47,550 bases of DNA, taken from the NCBI GenBank assembly GCA_003228175.2, contig QGNQ01000012.1:1-47550 (forward strand), in the 5' to 3' direction. Below are positions 13,237-21,811 of this stretch, one piece after another; within the stretch, counting starts at the first letter, position 1; every line of letters starts with the position of its first letter. This DNA is from Chloroflexota bacterium. GTDB taxonomy: Bacteria > Chloroflexota > Dehalococcoidia > Bin125. The translations under genes and the position numbers were made by a program. The notes under the pieces were generated by a model, which saw only the letters and a list, made by a program, of their open reading frames with translations, made no database searches and was not told the origin of the DNA.

Positions 13237-14517
13237 ATGGAGCCGCTGTACCGGGTTCAGGGGGGCGGACCGCTGCATGGGGACGTGCGGATCAGCGGCG
13301 CCAAGAACGCTGCGCTGCCCTGTCTGGCCGCGTCGCTGCTGACCACGGAGCCTTGCACGATTGAGAATCTGCCGGCGATTGCCGATGTGGATCTGTTCCT
13401 GGAGATCCTGCGCCAGCTGGGGGCGGAGGTTGATCATGACGCGGCGAATCATCGTGTGACGGTGCAGGCGGTGGGGCCGCTGGCGGAAGCGCCGCCGGAC
13501 CGGCTGGTGGCGAATCAACGGGCGTCGTTCTTGGTGATGGGGCCGTTGCTGGCGCGCGAGGGGCGGGGGGGCTGCGCGGCGCCGGGGGGCGACATCATTG
13601 GCCAGCGGCCGCTGGATGTGCATCTGCGCGGCTTCCGCTCGCTGGGGGCGGACGTGCGCACGGAGGCGGGGCGCTTTGTGGCGTCGGGACAGCTGCGCGG
13701 GAGCCGCATCGTGCTGGATTACCCGAGCGTGCTGGGGACGGAGAACCTGCTGCTTGCGGCGGTGCTGGCCGAGGGCGAGACGGTGATTGTGAACGCGGCG
13801 GCGGAGCCGGAGGTGGTGGCGCTGGCGTCGTTGCTGTCGGCGATGGGGGCGCGGATCCATGGGGCCGGCTCGCACACGATCACGGTCTACGGGGTGGCGT
13901 CGCTGCACGGCGCCACGACGCGGCTGATTCCGGACCGGATTGAGACGGGGACGTTCGCGATCGCGGCGGCGATCACGGGCGGCGATGTGCGGCTGGTGGA
14001 TGCGCGGCCACGGGATCTGGACGCGCTGCTGTTCAAGCTGCAGGAGATTGGCGTGGAGGTGGAGGAGGGGGATGGGTCGCTGCGGGTGCGTCGCCGGGGG
14101 GCGATGCAGGCGACGACGGTGCAGGCGGTGCCGTTCCCGGGCCTGGCGACGGATCTGCAGGCGCTGGTGACGACGCTGCTGACCCAGGCGGAGGGCGTCA
14201 GTGTGGTCAATGAACGCGTGTTTGAGAATCGGTTGGGGTATGTGGGGGAGCTGCGCAAGATGGGCGCGCGGATTGTGACGGCGGGGGCGACGGCGATCGT
14301 GCAGGGGCCGTCGCCGCTGCACGGCGCGGTGGTGCAAGGGCTCGATGTGCGGGCCTCGGCGGCGTTGGTGGTTGCGGCGCTGGCGGCGGATGGGGAGACG
14401 GAGCTGCTCGACATTTTCCACTTGGAACGCGGGTACGAATGCTTCGGGGAGAAGCTCCGCGGGCTCGGCGCGGCGATCGATCGGGTGGGTGTGGAGCCGG
14501 CGACGCCGCGGCTGTAG
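13237..14517 (+). CDS. murA: UDP-N-acetylglucosamine 1-carboxyvinyltransferase, Asp-type active site
   Basis: A 426-residue enzyme that transfers enolpyruvate from PEP to UDP-GlcNAc, the first committed step of peptidoglycan synthesis. The substrate-binding Lys23 lies in [10 protein letters not shown]. The active-site loop reads [17 protein letters not shown], so Asp119 stands where E. coli has Cys115, the target of fosfomycin. Natural Cys-to-Asp MurA enzymes (Mycobacterium, Chlamydia, engineered E. coli) are active and fosfomycin-insensitive. Start ATG 13237 has AGGAGGGG upstream; GTG 13219 is too far from the family start. About 150 nt separate it from atpC. Confidence 0.94.
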   Translation: MEPLYRVQGGGPLHGDVRISGAKNAALPCLAASLLTTEPCTIENLPAIADVDLFLEILRQLGAEVDHDAANHRVTVQAVGPLAEAPPDRLVANQRASFLVMGPLLAREGRGGCAAPGGDIIGQRPLDVHLRGFRSLGADVRTEAGRFVASGQLRGSRIVLDYPSVLGTENLLLAAVLAEGETVIVNAAAEPEVVALASLLSAMGARIHGAGSHTITVYGVASLHGATTRLIPDRIETGTFAIAAAITGGDVRLVDARPRDLDALLFKLQEIGVEVEEGDGSLRVRRRGAMQATTVQAVPFPGLATDLQALVTTLLTQAEGVSVVNERVFENRLGYVGELRKMGARIVTAGATAIVQGPSPLHGAVVQGLDVRASAALVVAALAADGETELLDIFHLERGYECFGEKLRGLGAAIDRVGVEPATPRL

Positions 14518-14571
14518 CGGGCGAACCGGCGGGACTGTCAGGCATCGGACACTCCGGTTGTGGCTGGGCGT

Positions 14572-14577
14572 TATGAT
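14572..14577 (+). promoter_or_regulatory. -10 box TATGAT upstream of the mreB-type gene
   Basis: TATGAT lies 80 nt before the mreB ATG and matches the -10 consensus at five of six positions. No good -35 is present at 16-18 nt, so the promoter call rests on the -10 alone. Confidence 0.4.
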
Positions 14578-14657
14578 TCCCGGGTTGTGCTCGCGGTCGA
14601 ATCGGCCGGGGGCTGTCGGATCCGATGCTCCTGCGGAGGGGCGACCCTGAGGGAGCT

Positions 14658-15695
14658 ATGGCGCTCGGCAAGAAGATTGGGATTGACCTGGGGACCGCGA
14701 ACATCCTGATCGCGATCCGGGGGCAGGGCGTGGTGCTGCGCGAGCCGGCGGTGGTGGCGCTCTCGCAGCGTTTCAACGACGTGGTCGCGGTGGGCGAGGA
14801 TGCGCGCGCCATGATGGGACGCGCCCCGGACGGGATCAGCATTGTGCGGCCCATGCGTGACGGGGTGATCGCGGACTACATCGTGGTCGAGGCGATGCTG
14901 CGCTACTTCCTGGGCCGGGTGACGGGCCGTCTAAACCTGGTGCGGCCAGAGGTGATGATTAGCGCTCCGGCGGGTGTGAACACGGTGGAGCAGCGGGCCG
15001 TGCGCGATGCGGCCGAGCAGGCCGGCGCGCGCCGTCCGGCGCAGTTGATCCCGGAGCCGCTGGCGGCGGCGATTGGCGCGGGGCTGCCGGTGGCGACGCC
15101 GCGCGGCAATTTAGTGGTGGATATTGGCGGGGGGCGCACGGAGGCGGCGGTGATTTCGATGTACGGGATGGTGGTCTGGGACTCAGCGCGGGTGGCGGGC
15201 AATCGCTTTGATGACGCGATCCAGACGTACGTGAAGCGCCGGCACAACCTGATCATTGGGGAGCGGACGGCGGAGGATCTGAAGATCGCGATCGGCTCGG
15301 CGCTGCCGGTTGAGGACTCGTTGCGCACGCAGGTGCGGGGCCGCGACCAGGTCAGTGGGATGCCACGCACGATCACGATCACGTCGAACGAGATCGCGAC
15401 GGCGTTGCAGGAGCCGCTGGCGGGGGTGGTGGGGGTGATTCGCTCCGTGCTGGAGAAGATGCCGCCGGAGTTGTCGGCGGACGTGATTGATCGGGGGGTG
15501 GTGCTGACGGGCGGGGGGGCGCTGTTGCGCAACGTCGATCGACTGTTGACGGAGGAGACGGGCATTCCCTGCCACATCGCCGATCATCCGATGGACTGCG
15601 TGGCGGAGGGTGCGTCGATTGCGCTGGAGTACATCGATGTGATCCGGCGCTCGCTGCCGTCGGACGAGGGCATGCTGGCGGGGGCGATCGAGTAG
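14658..15695 (+). CDS. mreB: Rod-shape determining protein of the MreB/Mbl actin family
   Basis: A 345-residue actin-like ATPase that forms membrane filaments guiding cell-wall synthesis. Phosphate 1 motif is [13 protein letters not shown], the adenosine motif is [16 protein letters not shown], and the second phosphate motif [15 protein letters not shown] is intact. ATG 14658 follows GAGGGAG; an in-frame ATG at 14625 adds a non-conserved leader. Whether it is MreB or Mbl cannot be decided. No mreC or mreD follows in the window, which is unusual for a rod-shape locus. Next to murA, it keeps a cell-wall theme. Confidence 0.9.
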   Translation: MALGKKIGIDLGTANILIAIRGQGVVLREPAVVALSQRFNDVVAVGEDARAMMGRAPDGISIVRPMRDGVIADYIVVEAMLRYFLGRVTGRLNLVRPEVMISAPAGVNTVEQRAVRDAAEQAGARRPAQLIPEPLAAAIGAGLPVATPRGNLVVDIGGGRTEAAVISMYGMVVWDSARVAGNRFDDAIQTYVKRRHNLIIGERTAEDLKIAIGSALPVEDSLRTQVRGRDQVSGMPRTITITSNEIATALQEPLAGVVGVIRSVLEKMPPELSADVIDRGVVLTGGGALLRNVDRLLTEETGIPCHIADHPMDCVAEGASIALEYIDVIRRSLPSDEGMLAGAIE

Positions 15696-15865
15696 GTGAT
15701 TCGGCGTCGGCCCCTCCCGGAGAGCTGACAGCGGATTGCGCGGGATGCGACGGTTGAGGTGGCGTGCCTGTCGATGCGGGCGGGGGCGAAACGTCGTTGG
15801 GGTAGGCGTGCGGAGCGGACCCGTGGTCTGGCCCGCGCGCAGCCCAGGATGCGGAGGAACGCGGG

Positions 15866-16219
15866 ATGAAGACAACCGGTTTGGCAACTGCGATGCAGTA
15901 TGTGTCGGATCCGGAGGCGTCGGTGCGGTGGTACGCGGATCTGTTGGGGATTGAGGTGACGCCGTTCCCGCTGCCGATGTTCCAGTGGGGCGACGGGGCC
16001 CGCTTGATGCTGGCGCCGTCGGCGCCGGGCACGGGTCGGGGCGGGACGAGCGTGTGGTTCCAGGTGGACGATGTGTGGGCGACCTATGACGAGGCGCGGG
16101 CGCAGGGCTACGCGTTCAACGAGGAACCGCAGGAGACGCCGGACGGCAGTTTCGTCTCGTTGAACGACCCGGACGGCAACATTGTGGGGTTCATGGACCT
16201 GCCGGTCGCTAGCGGGTGA
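15866..16219 (+). CDS. VOC-superfamily (glyoxalase/bleomycin-resistance) protein
   Basis: A 117-residue single-module VOC protein. It shows the paired beta-alpha-beta pattern: YVSDPEASVRWYADLLGIEV early and VSLNDPDGNIVGFMDL at the end, with Asp/Gly residues typical of a C-terminal metal-ligand strand. Such proteins are lyases, dioxygenases or resistance proteins; the substrate is unknown. RBS AGGAAC precedes the ATG. It converges on rex, with one base between the two stop codons. Confidence 0.75.
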   Translation: MKTTGLATAMQYVSDPEASVRWYADLLGIEVTPFPLPMFQWGDGARLMLAPSAPGTGRGGTSVWFQVDDVWATYDEARAQGYAFNEEPQETPDGSFVSLNDPDGNIVGFMDLPVASG

Positions 16220-16220
16220 G

Positions 16221-16901
16221 CTAGGCCCCGGAGGCCTCCGCCTCGAGCTGGGGCAGGTCGCCGCTCTGTGTGAGGCCGCCCTGCTTCAAGAAGTAGGTCA
16301 TGCTCTGTAGCGAGAGCACGGGGTCGATCTGGCGCAGCTGCACGCCGGTGGGCACGCGAACGGCGATGGGCGCGTAGTTCAAGACGGCGCGCACGCCGTT
16401 GGCGACTAAGACGTCGATGACTGTCTGGGCGATATGGCCGGGCACGGCGACGATGCCGATGTCGACGGGATCGCGTTGCAGTGATGCGCCGAGGTCCTGG
16501 ACGTCCTCAATGACGATCTCGCCTTCCCGGCGACCGATCAGGGCCGGGTTGGAGTCGAAGGCTTTGACGACGTGGAAGCCTTGGGGGCCGAAGCCGCCAT
16601 AGCTGAGGATCGCTTGGCCGAGCCGACCGGCGCCGATCAGGGCCATCTTCCAGCTGCGGTCCAGGCCGAGGATGGTACGCAGGGTGTCGAGCAGGTGCTG
16701 GACGTTGTAGCCGCGGCCCTGTTTGCCGAAACGACCGAAGTAGGAGAGGTCCTTGCGGATTTGGGCCGGCGTGACGCTGAGCTCGCGACCGAGTTCCTGG
16801 GAGCTGACGACATCCCGATGCTCCAGTTCGAGGAGCGCGAGTGCACGGACATAGACAGGGAGGCGGTTGATGACGACTTCCGGGATTTCGGCGGCGGTCA
16901 C
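16221..16901 (-). CDS. rex: Redox-sensing transcriptional repressor Rex
   Basis: A 226-residue repressor that senses the NADH/NAD+ ratio and controls fermentation and respiration genes. The N-terminal winged helix includes LGRELSVTPAQIRKDLSYFG, with the invariant Arg/Lys of the recognition helix. The Rossmann domain has the nucleotide loop IGAGRLGQAI (residues 89-98), then FDSNPALIG, VPGHIAQTVID and the domain-swapped C-terminal helix (SLQSMTYFLKQGG). Length is normal for Rex. A promoter-like element lies about 75 nt upstream on its strand and includes TTGTGA, half of the usual Rex operator, hinting at autoregulation. Confidence 0.95.
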   Translation of the reverse strand: MTAAEIPEVVINRLPVYVRALALLELEHRDVVSSQELGRELSVTPAQIRKDLSYFGRFGKQGRGYNVQHLLDTLRTILGLDRSWKMALIGAGRLGQAILSYGGFGPQGFHVVKAFDSNPALIGRREGEIVIEDVQDLGASLQRDPVDIGIVAVPGHIAQTVIDVLVANGVRAVLNYAPIAVRVPTGVQLRQIDPVLSLQSMTYFLKQGGLTQSGDLPQLEAEASGA

Positions 16902-16929
16902 ATCGCCCGTCCCCCGACCGGCGCGCGGG

Positions 16930-16947
16930 CGGACCTAGGCAGGTCCG
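16930..16947 (-). promoter_or_regulatory. Inverted repeat in the rex 5' untranslated region
   Basis: GGACCT and AGGTCC flank AGGC, with one more C-G pair outside (7-bp stem). It lies between the predicted rex transcription start and the rex ATG. It could be an mRNA hairpin or a protein-binding site. Confidence 0.4.
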
Positions 16948-16976
16948 ACGAACGTCAATCGGCTGATCTCGCTTTT

Positions 16977-17004
16977 ATCGTATCGGCTGTGGGGGTAGTC
17001 ACAA
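16977..17004 (-). promoter_or_regulatory. Probable rex promoter with a Rex half-site
   Basis: On the minus strand TTGTGA (17004-16999) is followed after 16 nt by TACGAT (16982-16977). The -35 hexamer equals half of the canonical Rex operator (TTGTGA...TCACAA); CCACA appears downstream but the second half-site is poor. Confidence 0.45.
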
Positions 17005-17102
17005 ATGCGTGCGATCGCAGATAGAGGATGGCGTTGATGGTTCTCGGGTCGTGTGTTGTCCTGAGCGGCTGACACGGCTCGGTAACGGCGATGAGCGATG
17101 TT

Positions 17103-17843
17103 CTAGGCGGCAATGTTGTCGCTGGAACCGAGAGCGCAGGAGTCGTTTGTTGGGGGCGCGTCCTCCAGGCCCTCGGCGGCGACGACGTCCGCTCGGTCGA
17201 TCTGACCGGAGACGGCGTCCCAGCGCAGTTGGACGCAGGGCAGTGAGGGCGGCAGGGAGACGCTGGTGGCGCGGGCAACGACGGATTCGAGCTGCTGCTT
17301 GTCGGCTGGATGCCGGGGATCAGCCAGGATGGCCTGCAAGTCGCGCAGGCTGCAGACACGCTCCACTGGGCGCCGACGGGATTCCCAGGCGGCGATCTCT
17401 ACGCCCAGGACGCCGACCTGCTCGCGCAGGAGTTCGAGCGCGGCGGGCGCGTCGGCGAGGTCGGGCGTTTGTGCGGCGTCGTGCGACTCGGGGGCTGGGT
17501 CGGTCGGGGCAGCGCTGCCCGCCACCTGCCGCGCGAGGCCTTCCAGTCGGTTGCGGCAGAGGATGAGCGCGTAGCGGAGCGCCTTGCCCTGCTGGTACCA
17601 GTGCTCGACCCGGGCGTCACGGAGACCAAGGCGAATGCGGGACTCGCTCGCCGCGAGCCAGAGGGCGGCCTGATCACGATCGCGGAGTTCGGCGTCGGTG
17701 TGCATGGAGGCGACGGTCTCATTGACCCAGGGGGGGACGGCGCCGCCGCTGGGCAGGGCGGTGACAGCGTCATGCATTTCGCGCCAACAGAGGTAATGGT
17801 CCTGGGCGCGTTGGAGGGCGAGCGCGGCGTCGTAGAGGTCCAT
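17103..17843 (-). CDS. Hypothetical protein, helical
   Basis: A 246-residue predicted soluble protein that I do not recognise. Residues 1-120 are mainly helical with many Trp/Tyr/His residues (for example LYDAALALQRAQDHYLCW). A low-complexity linker rich in Ala, Pro and Asp (about 115-140) follows, then another helical region and an acidic C-terminus. No signal peptide or membrane segment. ATG at 17841-17843 is supported by AAGGAAGG 7-8 nt upstream; the frame continues upstream but into Pro/Arg-rich noise. It points away from the 18059 gene across a control region with repeats, and rex follows on the same strand about 200 nt later. Confidence 0.6.
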   Translation of the reverse strand: MDLYDAALALQRAQDHYLCWREMHDAVTALPSGGAVPPWVNETVASMHTDAELRDRDQAALWLAASESRIRLGLRDARVEHWYQQGKALRYALILCRNRLEGLARQVAGSAAPTDPAPESHDAAQTPDLADAPAALELLREQVGVLGVEIAAWESRRRPVERVCSLRDLQAILADPRHPADKQQLESVVARATSVSLPPSLPCVQLRWDAVSGQIDRADVVAAEGLEDAPPTNDSCALGSSDNIAA

Positions 17844-17941
17844 TGATGTCCCTTCCTTGTAGGGATCATCGGCAGGACGCGGGCAGTCTTTGGCGGGGTG
17901 GGAAGGGATTGAGTTGCGGGTGGCCCCAAGTTTGCCCCAGA

Positions 17942-17951
17942 TTAGGCCTAA
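17942..17951. promoter_or_regulatory. Perfect palindrome TTAGGCCTAA between divergent genes
   Basis: A 10-bp perfect palindrome about 100 nt upstream of both divergent start codons (17843 minus, 18059 plus). It is A/T-flanked within GC-rich DNA, so it may be a regulator site. Confidence 0.3.
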
Positions 17952-17990
17952 CGCAGGCCCGGAATGGCGGGAGGCGTTCCCCCAATGGCC

Positions 17991-18034
17991 GTCCGATGTC
18001 AGGCCCCCTATGGCGGGTCGTCCGATGTCAGGCC
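17991..18034. repeat. Two direct copies of GTCCGATGTCAGGCC
   Basis: The 15-bp unit occurs at 17991-18005 and 18020-18034, a 29-nt period (close to three helical turns), in the intergenic region of two divergent unknown genes. ATGGC also precedes each copy at slightly different distance. The spacing would place two regulator dimers on one DNA face. Confidence 0.5.
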
Positions 18035-18058
18035 GGGGGTGCATGGAACGGGGAATCG

Positions 18059-18859
18059 ATGTCGAACGCGCGGGAAGTCCTGGATGCCGCGGAGATGCCA
18101 TCGCTGGAGGACGCGCCGTGGGCGTATCCCGACGGGCGCTCGGCGCGGGATCGCGGGCCGTCCGTGTACGGCGGCGGCCGGGTGTACCCGTTGGCGGAGG
18201 ACGAAGATCCGGCATTGCGGCTGCGATCGCTGGGCGGGGCGGGGTTGGGGGATCGCGTTCCGGTCGTGGCGCTGGGGTCGAACGCGTATCCGCGACAGCT
18301 GCTGGACAAGTTCGAGGCCGATCCCGTGGCAGATGACACGGTGCCGACGCTGCGGGCGGTCGTACCGGATCTGGCGATCTCCTACGCGGCGATGCTGTCG
18401 AGGAAGGGGTACGTGCCGGTGAGCGCCCGTTGGGCGCGGGGGCGCCGCTGCGAGACGTGGCTGCAGTGGCTGACGGCGGAGCAGTTGACCGTGATCGCGG
18501 CGACGGAGGGGCGCGGCTACCGGCTGGTGCGGGTGCCGGGAGTAGTGGCTGGGGTGGTGGAGGGGAGGTGGGGTGTGGGGCCGCTGCCGGCGTACGTGTG
18601 GGCGCATACGACGCTGCTGGACCTGGGATCCGGGCCGATGGATCTGGACGCGGTCTCGCAGCCAGAGCTGTTGCGGATGGTGCTGGCGGGGGCCGATGCG
18701 GGTGCTTTGCGGGAGGGGCGAAGGCTGCCGGAGCGGTCGATCGGGGCTGTTCGGTCGTGGCTGCGGGGGCGTTCGATCGGGAATCGGCTGCCCGATGGCT
18801 GGCGGGAGATCGACCGTGACGCCGCGGACTTCCCTGGGACGCTGATCGGGTCCGGGTGA
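18059..18859 (+). CDS. Hypothetical protein, possibly gamma-glutamylcyclotransferase-like
   Basis: A 266-residue soluble protein. The segment VPVVALGSNAYPRQLLDKF resembles the YGSNxxxxxL opening of gamma-glutamylcyclotransferase-like folds, and WLTAEQLTVIAATEGRGYRL resembles the later 'Leu-Thr-Pro-Glu-x-Leu...Glu' block of that family. Similarity is weak and I cannot place the catalytic Glu with certainty. The C-terminal 80 residues are unassigned. ATG 18059 is preceded by ACGGGGA; the longer frame from 17843 crosses the direct-repeat region and is unlikely. Divergent from the 17843 gene; gyrA follows 120 nt downstream with its own promoter. Confidence 0.6.
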   Translation: MSNAREVLDAAEMPSLEDAPWAYPDGRSARDRGPSVYGGGRVYPLAEDEDPALRLRSLGGAGLGDRVPVVALGSNAYPRQLLDKFEADPVADDTVPTLRAVVPDLAISYAAMLSRKGYVPVSARWARGRRCETWLQWLTAEQLTVIAATEGRGYRLVRVPGVVAGVVEGRWGVGPLPAYVWAHTTLLDLGSGPMDLDAVSQPELLRMVLAGADAGALREGRRLPERSIGAVRSWLRGRSIGNRLPDGWREIDRDAADFPGTLIGSG

Positions 18860-18915
18860 TCCAGAGAATCGCCCGTGTTTATGCTGCTTTTTCGACTGTC
18901 GTGCAGGCGTGCGGG

Positions 18916-18924
18916 TGGTAGAAT
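18916..18924 (+). promoter_or_regulatory. Extended -10 promoter of gyrA
   Basis: TGGTAGAAT matches the extended -10 form TGnTATAAT closely. Transcription would start near 18931, leaving a leader of about 50 nt. Confidence 0.55.
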
Positions 18925-18928
18925 ACGA

Positions 18929-18948
18929 GGGCCCATCCGAGAGGGCCC
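18929..18948 (+). promoter_or_regulatory. Hairpin at the start of the gyrA leader
   Basis: GGGCCC (18929-18934) and GGGCCC (18943-18948) are self-complementary and flank an 8-nt loop, right at the predicted transcription start. It may stabilise the mRNA or couple gyrA expression to supercoiling; the latter is speculation. Confidence 0.4.
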
Positions 18949-18981
18949 CGGCACGATTCTGGTCCGAGAGGAAGAGCGCTC

Positions 18982-21510
18982 ATGGTGAGTGGCGAGGAAG
19001 CGATCCGTCCACCGCGCCCGCGCGAGATCGAGACGGAGATGCGGACCTCGTACCTCGATTACGCGATGAGTGTGATCGTGTCGCGGGCGCTGCCGGATGT
19101 GCGCGACGGCCTGAAGCCGGTGCAGCGTCGGATTCTGTACGCGATGGACGACCTGGGGTTGCGGTCCGGCTCGTCGTTCAAGAAGAGCGCGCGGATCATC
19201 GGCGAGGTGCTGGGCAAATACCACCCGCACGGCGACAGCCCGGTGTACGAGGCGATGGTGCGGATGGCGCAGGATTTCTCGCTGCGGTATCCGCTGGTCG
19301 ACGGGCAGGGCAATTTCGGATCGATCGACGCGGACCCGCCGGCGGCGATGCGCTACACGGAGGCGCGGCTGAGCCAGATCGCGGAGGAGATGCTGGCCGA
19401 TCTGGATAAGCAGACGGTCGACTTCACGCCCAACTTCGACAGTTCACTGAACGAGCCCACGGTGATGCCGGGGCGACTGCCCAACCTGCTGGTGAACGGC
19501 GCGCAGGGCATTGCGGTGGGAATGGCGACGAACATTCCGCCGCACCACTTGGGGGAGATCTCGGCGGCGGTGAAGTTGGTTCTGGGCAAGCCGGACGCGG
19601 GCGTGGACGAGTTGCTGGGGCTGGTGAACGGGCCGGACTTCCCGTCCGGCGGGCTGATGTTTGTGGGGGAGGGGCGGTCGGCGCTGCGGGAGATGTACGG
19701 CAGCGGCCACGGGCGGGTGACGTTGCGGGCGGTACACCACACGGAGGAGACGGCGCGGGGCGGGCGCATTCAGATTGTCTTCACGGAGTTGCCGTATCAG
19801 GTCAACAAGGCGGCGCTGATCGAACATATCGCGAATCTGGTGCGCGATAAGCGGCTGGAGGGGATCGCGGACCTGCGCGATGAGACGGGTCGGGAGGGCC
19901 TGCGGGTGGTGGTGGAGCTGAAGCGCGACAGCAACCTGCAGATGACGCTGGCCCATCTGTGGAAGCTGACGCCGCTGCAGACGAGCTACGCGGCGAACAT
20001 GGTGGGCCTGTTCGATGGCCGCCCGCGGACGTTCTCGCTGAAGCAGGCGATCGAGGCGTATATCGAGCACCGCCGGGAGGTGATCCGGCGTCGGTCCGAG
20101 TTCGATCTGGCGAAGGCGCGGGACCGGCACCACATCGTGGGGGGGCTGCTGAAGGCGATCGATCTGATCGACCAGATCATCACCACGATTCGGGGGGCGG
20201 ATTCGGCCGACGATGCGAAGTCGAAGTTGCAGCAGGCGCCGTTCACGCTGTCCGAGCGGCAGTCGCAGGCGGTCTTGGATATGCAGCTGCGGCGGTTGGC
20301 GGCGCTGGAGCGGACGAAGCTGGAGGAGGAGTTCCGGGAGCTGTCGGAGACGATCGCGTATCTGGAGGGGCTGCTGGCGGACGCGGCAAAGGTGGACGCG
20401 CTGATCGTGGAGGACGTGGATGAGCTGACGGAGCGGTTCGCGGGTCAGCGTCGCTCCCAAGTGATCGCACGGACGGCGGAGAGCTTCAGCGAAGAGGACC
20501 TGGTGGCGCACGAGGAGGCGGTGATCTCGTACTCGCGCGGGGGCTACATCAAGCGGATGCCGCTGGCGACGTACCGGACGCAGCATCGGGGCGGCAAGGG
20601 CATCAAGGCGATGCAGACGCGGACGGAGGATGCGGTGCGGGAGTTGGTGGTGGTGGATACGCACGATATTTTGCTGCTGTTCACCGATCGGGGCCGGGTC
20701 TTCAGCTTGAAGGCGCACGAGGTGGAGGAACGCACGCGCGAGTGGCGCGGGCTGCCGCTGCGCAACCTGGTGCAGGTGGAGCCGGATGAGCAGGTGACGG
20801 CGATGGTGTCGGCGCCGGCGCTGGACAACGACTACCTGCTGCTGGCAACGCGCAACGGGCAGATCAAAAAGACGGCGCTGAAGGAGTTCGCCAGTGTGCG
20901 CCGGGCCGGGCTGATCGCGTTCAATCTCCTGGCCGACGATGAGCTGGTGCTGGCGACGACGGCGCGGGCGGGCGACGACGTGCTGGTCGCCTCCGAGGCG
21001 GGGCTGGCAGTGCGCTTCCCTGTGGATTCGCTGCGCGAGGCGTCGCGATCGAGCGGGGGAGTGCGCGCGATCAACCTGCCGCCCGGGGGGCGGCTGGTGG
21101 GGCTGCTGGCGCTGGTGCAGGGCCAGGAGTTGCTGACGGTGACGTCGAACGGCTTCGGGAAGCGCACGCCGGAGGCGGAGTACCCGTGCAAGGGGCGGGG
21201 CGGCAAAGGGATGATCGCGCACAAGACGTCGAAGCGGACGGGGACGCTGGTCTCGCTGCATCAGGTGGTGGGCGATGAGAACATCGTGCTGATTTCGTCG
21301 GAGGGGAAGTTCATTCGCACGATCGTTGCGTCGATCGCGCAGCTGGGCCGCTCGACGCAGGGCGTGACGGTGATGAAGACGGACGGGATGGATGTGGGGG
21401 CGGTGGCGGTGGTGCGGGCGGGCGCGGTGGAGCTGGAGCCCGAACCGGAGCCCGAGCCGGAGCCGGAGCCGCCGAAGCAGGCGGCGCGGAAGCGTCGCAA
21501 CGGGCGCTAG
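18982..21510 (+). CDS. gyrA: DNA gyrase subunit A
   Basis: An 842-residue type IIA topoisomerase subunit that cleaves and rejoins DNA; with GyrB it introduces negative supercoils. The catalytic Tyr125 lies in [11 protein letters not shown]. The quinolone-resistance region reads [19 protein letters not shown] with Ser86 and Glu90 at the E. coli S83 and D87 positions, a sensitive-type pattern. The C-terminal beta-pinwheel has the GyrA box as QHRGGKG (in [15 protein letters not shown]), favouring GyrA over ParC. The protein ends with an unusual (Glu-Pro)n run followed by a basic tail ([11 protein letters not shown]). [12 protein letters not shown] precedes ATG 18982. gyrB is not adjacent. Confidence 0.95.
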   Translation: MVSGEEAIRPPRPREIETEMRTSYLDYAMSVIVSRALPDVRDGLKPVQRRILYAMDDLGLRSGSSFKKSARIIGEVLGKYHPHGDSPVYEAMVRMAQDFSLRYPLVDGQGNFGSIDADPPAAMRYTEARLSQIAEEMLADLDKQTVDFTPNFDSSLNEPTVMPGRLPNLLVNGAQGIAVGMATNIPPHHLGEISAAVKLVLGKPDAGVDELLGLVNGPDFPSGGLMFVGEGRSALREMYGSGHGRVTLRAVHHTEETARGGRIQIVFTELPYQVNKAALIEHIANLVRDKRLEGIADLRDETGREGLRVVVELKRDSNLQMTLAHLWKLTPLQTSYAANMVGLFDGRPRTFSLKQAIEAYIEHRREVIRRRSEFDLAKARDRHHIVGGLLKAIDLIDQIITTIRGADSADDAKSKLQQAPFTLSERQSQAVLDMQLRRLAALERTKLEEEFRELSETIAYLEGLLADAAKVDALIVEDVDELTERFAGQRRSQVIARTAESFSEEDLVAHEEAVISYSRGGYIKRMPLATYRTQHRGGKGIKAMQTRTEDAVRELVVVDTHDILLLFTDRGRVFSLKAHEVEERTREWRGLPLRNLVQVEPDEQVTAMVSAPALDNDYLLLATRNGQIKKTALKEFASVRRAGLIAFNLLADDELVLATTARAGDDVLVASEAGLAVRFPVDSLREASRSSGGVRAINLPPGGRLVGLLALVQGQELLTVTSNGFGKRTPEAEYPCKGRGGKGMIAHKTSKRTGTLVSLHQVVGDENIVLISSEGKFIRTIVASIAQLGRSTQGVTVMKTDGMDVGAVAVVRAGAVELEPEPEPEPEPEPPKQAARKRRNGR

Positions 21511-21563
21511 CGGGGGCGGGGGCGGGGGCGCGGAGCTAGTGGTCGTGCGGGTGGGCGTTGGTG

Positions 21564-21580
21564 GGGTCCGAACCGGACCC
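21564..21580. terminator. Hairpin between convergent gyrA and the small Cys-rich gene
   Basis: GGGTCCG and CGGACCC form a perfect 7-bp stem with an AAC loop, 53 nt after gyrA and 13 nt after the minus-strand small gene. Only a weak T-rich stretch follows on the + strand, so efficiency is uncertain, but the position suits a shared terminator. Confidence 0.5.
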
Positions 21581-21592
21581 TCCTTCAACGAT

Positions 21593-21745
21593 TCAACAGC
21601 CGGGCTGGCCGTGGTTGCCGCAGCAGTTCGAGCGCGTGCGGAGCTTGGTCCAGTTGTTGCGCAGGGCGAGGCGGAGTTTGGTGCGGATGGGGGCGTCGAA
21701 GTCGCGCCAGTTGGAGACGAGGGCGTTGAGGGTGGGGCGGGGCAT
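21593..21745 (-). CDS. Small basic protein with C-terminal Cys-Cys-His-Cys cluster
   Basis: A 50-residue protein. The middle is a basic amphipathic helix (IRTKLRLALRNNWTKLRTRS) and the end is NCCGNHGQPGC, a compact Cys-Cys...His...Cys set suited to metal or cofactor binding or to lipid/thiol chemistry. The start ATG at 21743-21745 has a perfect GGAGGAG 7 nt upstream on the minus strand, strong evidence that it is translated; a longer in-frame start at 21784 lacks an RBS. I recall similar short proteins ending in CCGNxGxPGC in Chloroflexota, but this is memory, not a search. Function unknown. Convergent with gyrA and divergent from tsaE. Confidence 0.7.
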   Translation of the reverse strand: MPRPTLNALVSNWRDFDAPIRTKLRLALRNNWTKLRTRSNCCGNHGQPGC

Positions 21746-21799
21746 GCGGGCTCCTCCAGGGATGGATGCGTCGAGGCGGTTCACAGCGCGGCGCGCTCA

Positions 21800-21805
21800 T
21801 ATACT
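21800..21805 (+). promoter_or_regulatory. -10 box TATACT placed for a leaderless tsaE transcript
   Basis: TATACT is followed by exactly 6 nt and then ATG of tsaE, so transcription would begin at or beside the start codon. No Shine-Dalgarno sequence can fit. A -35 is not convincing. Confidence 0.5.
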
Positions 21806-21811
21806 CGCGCC

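Noticed and set aside
19444-21588. Long minus-strand open frame (714 codons)
   Set aside because: Antisense to gyrA, Arg/His/Gln-rich and without any family signature.
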